Of a stretch of DNA of 6,260 nt, positions 4,274 to 6,260 are shown piece by piece (the stretch's first letter is position 1; every line of letters begins with the position of its first letter). Source of the DNA: Chitinophagaceae bacterium (GTDB taxonomy: Bacteria; Bacteroidota; Bacteroidia; Chitinophagales; Chitinophagaceae); NCBI GenBank assembly GCA_003526435.1, contig DPWF01000046.1, positions 2,105-8,364 on the forward strand, given 5' to 3'. The notes below the pieces were generated by a model. It did no database searches. It was given only the letters and a program-made list of their open reading frames with translations, and had not been told where the DNA came from. The position numbers and the translations under genes are program-made.

Positions 4274-6260
4274 TTGAGAATCTACTTATTCTGGGTAGCC
4301 TTGTTGGTTACTCCGTCAATTATCGCACAAAAACCGGAAGATAAGCCCCGTGCCCAAATGGGGCTTATTATTGGTAACGTTTTAGAGGCTAAAACAGGAA
4401 AACCATTGGCATTTGCCAGCGTGCAACTGCATCTTTTAACTGATACCTCTAAAAGACTTAGTAAGGTGGCTGATAAAAATGGTGCATTTGAGTTCAGTAA
4501 ACTGTCGCTGGGTTATTACCGGTTACTGGTGAATATGGTAGGTTTTGCTGAAACAAGGATCGACAGTATTCACCTTCGCTCTGAACGGTACGACTTTAAT
4601 CTTGGCGATGTTAAACTGAACGATGCCGCGAGTGCATTAAATGAAGTAATTGTTTATGCAGAGAAACCTCTGATTGAAAACAAAGACGATAAGATTACCT
4701 ACAATGTGGGAGAGAGTGCATTAAGTGGTGGCGCTACTACGGCTGAGTTATTAAAAAACATGCCATTGATTAATAATGATCCTACCGGCAAAATATTACT
4801 GAAAGGGAAAGAACCCAAGATATTGATTGATGATAAACCTACCGAACTCAATGCACAACAACTACAGGATCTGTTGGAGAGTTTACCGGGGAGCAGTATC
4901 GAGAAAATTGAGATCATGACCAATCCACCCCCACAATATGCAACGGAAACAGGTGGTGTAATTAATATTGTTACGAAAAAAGGAAAGATAGGATGGGTGG
5001 GAAGAACAACGGTCAGTGGCGGTACAAGGGGTGAAGGTAATATTGCGCTCAATGCCAGTTACCGAACACAACCCTTCTCGCTCAATATCACGGCTGGTAT
5101 TGGCGGAAGCATACTCACCGGGAACAGCTATTCAAAGCGGGAAAATATTTACAAAGACTCCATCAACTATTTCAATACAACAGGTGCATTTGAAAATAAA
5201 AATCTTCGCCCCAATCTTCGTGTGCAAAGCGATTTTGAACTGAATAAAAGAAACCAGCTAAATATTACTTATCAGGGTAACCTGAATTTTTACGATAATG
5301 AAAGTAACAGCAGTTTCACCAATATCAATAAAGACAAACAGATTTATCGTTACAGTACCCGTACCAACAAAAGCGATGGAGAAGGTTATGGTCACAACGC
5401 ATCGTTATCGTACACCCATAAAGCAAAGAATCCTGCTGAGTTTGTAAGGGTTATCCTGAATGCTAATTTCAATAAGAACAACAATGACCGTGGCTTTTTC
5501 CAGGAATTTCTTCAGCCAGATATGTCGCCTACCGGTATAGATTCAACACAGTCTCAGTTTTTTGATAACTATAACCGCTCTGTTTCTGCCCGTGTAGATT
5601 ATAACAAGCCGTTGAAGAAAAAAGGAAGCAATTTTTCAACAGGGGTTACGTATAACCGTTCTTATTTTCACAATACACTGAACACAAATTTTCTCAGAAA
5701 GTCCGATAGCCTGTTTATACCTAATGACCTGTTGAGTAATGATTTTGAATTTCGTCAGGATATCTTCACAGCAAGAGCTGGTTTTGGTTTACAGCTTACC
5801 AAAGGCTGGCGATTGAATATGGGCGTACAGGCCGAACATACTGCCATGGGTTTTACTTTCTTTAAAGGAAATAGTACCAATGTAGACAATGGTTACTGGA
5901 ACCTGTTGCCCAATTTTACTTTAAGGAAAGAATTCAATAAAACACTCAATACCTCTATTGTGTACAGGGCAACCATACGTCGTCCGGGTATTGGTGAGTT
6001 GAATCCGAATGTTGATTACAGTGATCCTTATAATCTTCGTTTTGGTAATCCTTATCTGCGTCCTACTTTATCGGATAATTTCGACTGGACAGTGAGCTGG
6101 ATCAAGGGGAAATATTATATCAATACATCTGTAGGGTATAATAAACTGAGAGATGTATTCAATTCCATCCGTAACCTCGTTGGTGGAGGCAAAACCGAAG
6201 TAAGCTGGTTGAATATTGCAGACAGGAAAGAATATGAAGCGAGTATCTGGGGAGGTTATA
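4274..6260 (+). CDS. TonB-dependent outer-membrane receptor (partial, 3' end missing)
   Basis: The frame is open from 4274 to the right edge (662 complete codons) and continues beyond. The start is TTG: an in-frame TAA at 4268-4270 lies two codons upstream, and only the TTG keeps the signal peptide (RIYLFWVALLVTPSIIA, probable cleavage near residues 18-19). The first in-frame ATG, at 4358 (residue 29), would remove it. Next come a carboxypeptidase-regulatory-like Ig-type domain (about 30-112; GNVLEAKTGKPLAFASVQL, DKNGAFEF, LGYYRLLVNMVGF), a plug domain (about 120-236; LNEVIVYAEKP, AELLKNMPLI, KILIDDKP, IEKIEIMTNPP, GGVINIVTKKG) and the start of the beta barrel. RRPG at 569-572 and GNPYLRP at 591-597 are typical of the 'outer membrane beta-barrel' family PF14905. 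Such proteins sit in the outer membrane and usually import a ligand using TonB energy, but no SusD partner is visible and the ligand is unknown. Divergent from the ArsC-like gene. Confidence 0.92.
   Translation, partial: MRIYLFWVALLVTPSIIAQKPEDKPRAQMGLIIGNVLEAKTGKPLAFASVQLHLLTDTSKRLSKVADKNGAFEFSKLSLGYYRLLVNMVGFAETRIDSIHLRSERYDFNLGDVKLNDAASALNEVIVYAEKPLIENKDDKITYNVGESALSGGATTAELLKNMPLINNDPTGKILLKGKEPKILIDDKPTELNAQQLQDLLESLPGSSIEKIEIMTNPPPQYATETGGVINIVTKKGKIGWVGRTTVSGGTRGEGNIALNASYRTQPFSLNITAGIGGSILTGNSYSKRENIYKDSINYFNTTGAFENKNLRPNLRVQSDFELNKRNQLNITYQGNLNFYDNESNSSFTNINKDKQIYRYSTRTNKSDGEGYGHNASLSYTHKAKNPAEFVRVILNANFNKNNNDRGFFQEFLQPDMSPTGIDSTQSQFFDNYNRSVSARVDYNKPLKKKGSNFSTGVTYNRSYFHNTLNTNFLRKSDSLFIPNDLLSNDFEFRQDIFTARAGFGLQLTKGWRLNMGVQAEHTAMGFTFFKGNSTNVDNGYWNLLPNFTLRKEFNKTLNTSIVYRATIRRPGIGELNPNVDYSDPYNLRFGNPYLRPTLSDNFDWTVSWIKGKYYINTSVGYNKLRDVFNSIRNLVGGGKTEVSWLNIADRKEYEASIWGGY
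4341..4368 (+). repeat. Perfect 9-bp hairpin inside the receptor's early coding region
   Basis: ATAAGCCCC (4341-4349) and GGGGCTTAT (4360-4368) pair perfectly around a 10-nt loop; G4340-T4369 could add a wobble pair. In the mRNA this would be a stable stem about 65 nt after the start codon, covering the codons that link the signal peptide to the first folded domain. The loop holds most of the in-frame ATG at 4358. A role in translation or transcript stability is possible but unproven. Confidence 0.6.

Noticed and set aside
4699..5243. Short open frames on both strands over the receptor gene
   Set aside because: They overlap the plug and early barrel of the TonB-dependent receptor, whose own frame is open and carries family motifs.

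Overview
The window looks like a piece of a Bacteroidota chromosome, most likely from the Chitinophagaceae or a close relative. This is inferred from three things: the gene families (a PF14905-type TonB-dependent receptor with an N-terminal carboxypeptidase-regulatory-like domain, a Bacteroidota-style Crp/Fnr regulator, and a nucleoside:H+ symporter-family MFS permease next to a ThuA-like protein); the moderately AT-rich sequence; and the lack of clear Shine-Dalgarno sequences before the starts. No RNA genes, insertion sequences, CRISPR arrays or phage genes were seen. Gene density is ordinary, and no intergenic gap exceeds about 150 bp.

Layout. Bases 1-146 hold the 3' end of an unidentified plus-strand gene. 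It converges on a minus-strand run of three genes: a Crp/Fnr-family regulator (1808-2386), a short-chain dehydrogenase/reductase (918-1742) and a secreted ThuA-like protein (153-881). Gaps of 65 and 36 bp suggest, but do not prove, one transcript. Divergent from the regulator is a plus-strand MFS permease (2484-3659), and the 97-bp region between them carries a possible operator and promoter. The permease then converges on a small minus-strand ArsC/Spx-family protein (3773-4126). The gap between these two is filled by a large, almost symmetrical inverted repeat built from 7-bp units. Divergent from the ArsC-like gene is a large TonB-dependent outer-membrane receptor that begins with a TTG codon at 4274 and runs off the right edge.

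How the genes may work together (inference). ThuA-like proteins and this permease family occur together in Bacteroidota carbohydrate loci, so the left half may be a small regulated set for uptake and oxidative processing of a sugar or glycoside. The SDR and the Crp/Fnr protein would be its oxidoreductase and its regulator. The ArsC-like gene and the receptor look like a separate neighbourhood. Nothing here amounts to a clearly new biological system. The most distinctive features are non-coding: the heptamer-built inverted repeat, two perfect dyads in the arsC-like/receptor gap, a perfect 9-bp stem inside the receptor's early coding sequence, and a CAAA(A/T)TTGA palindrome present upstream of both the regulator and the SDR.
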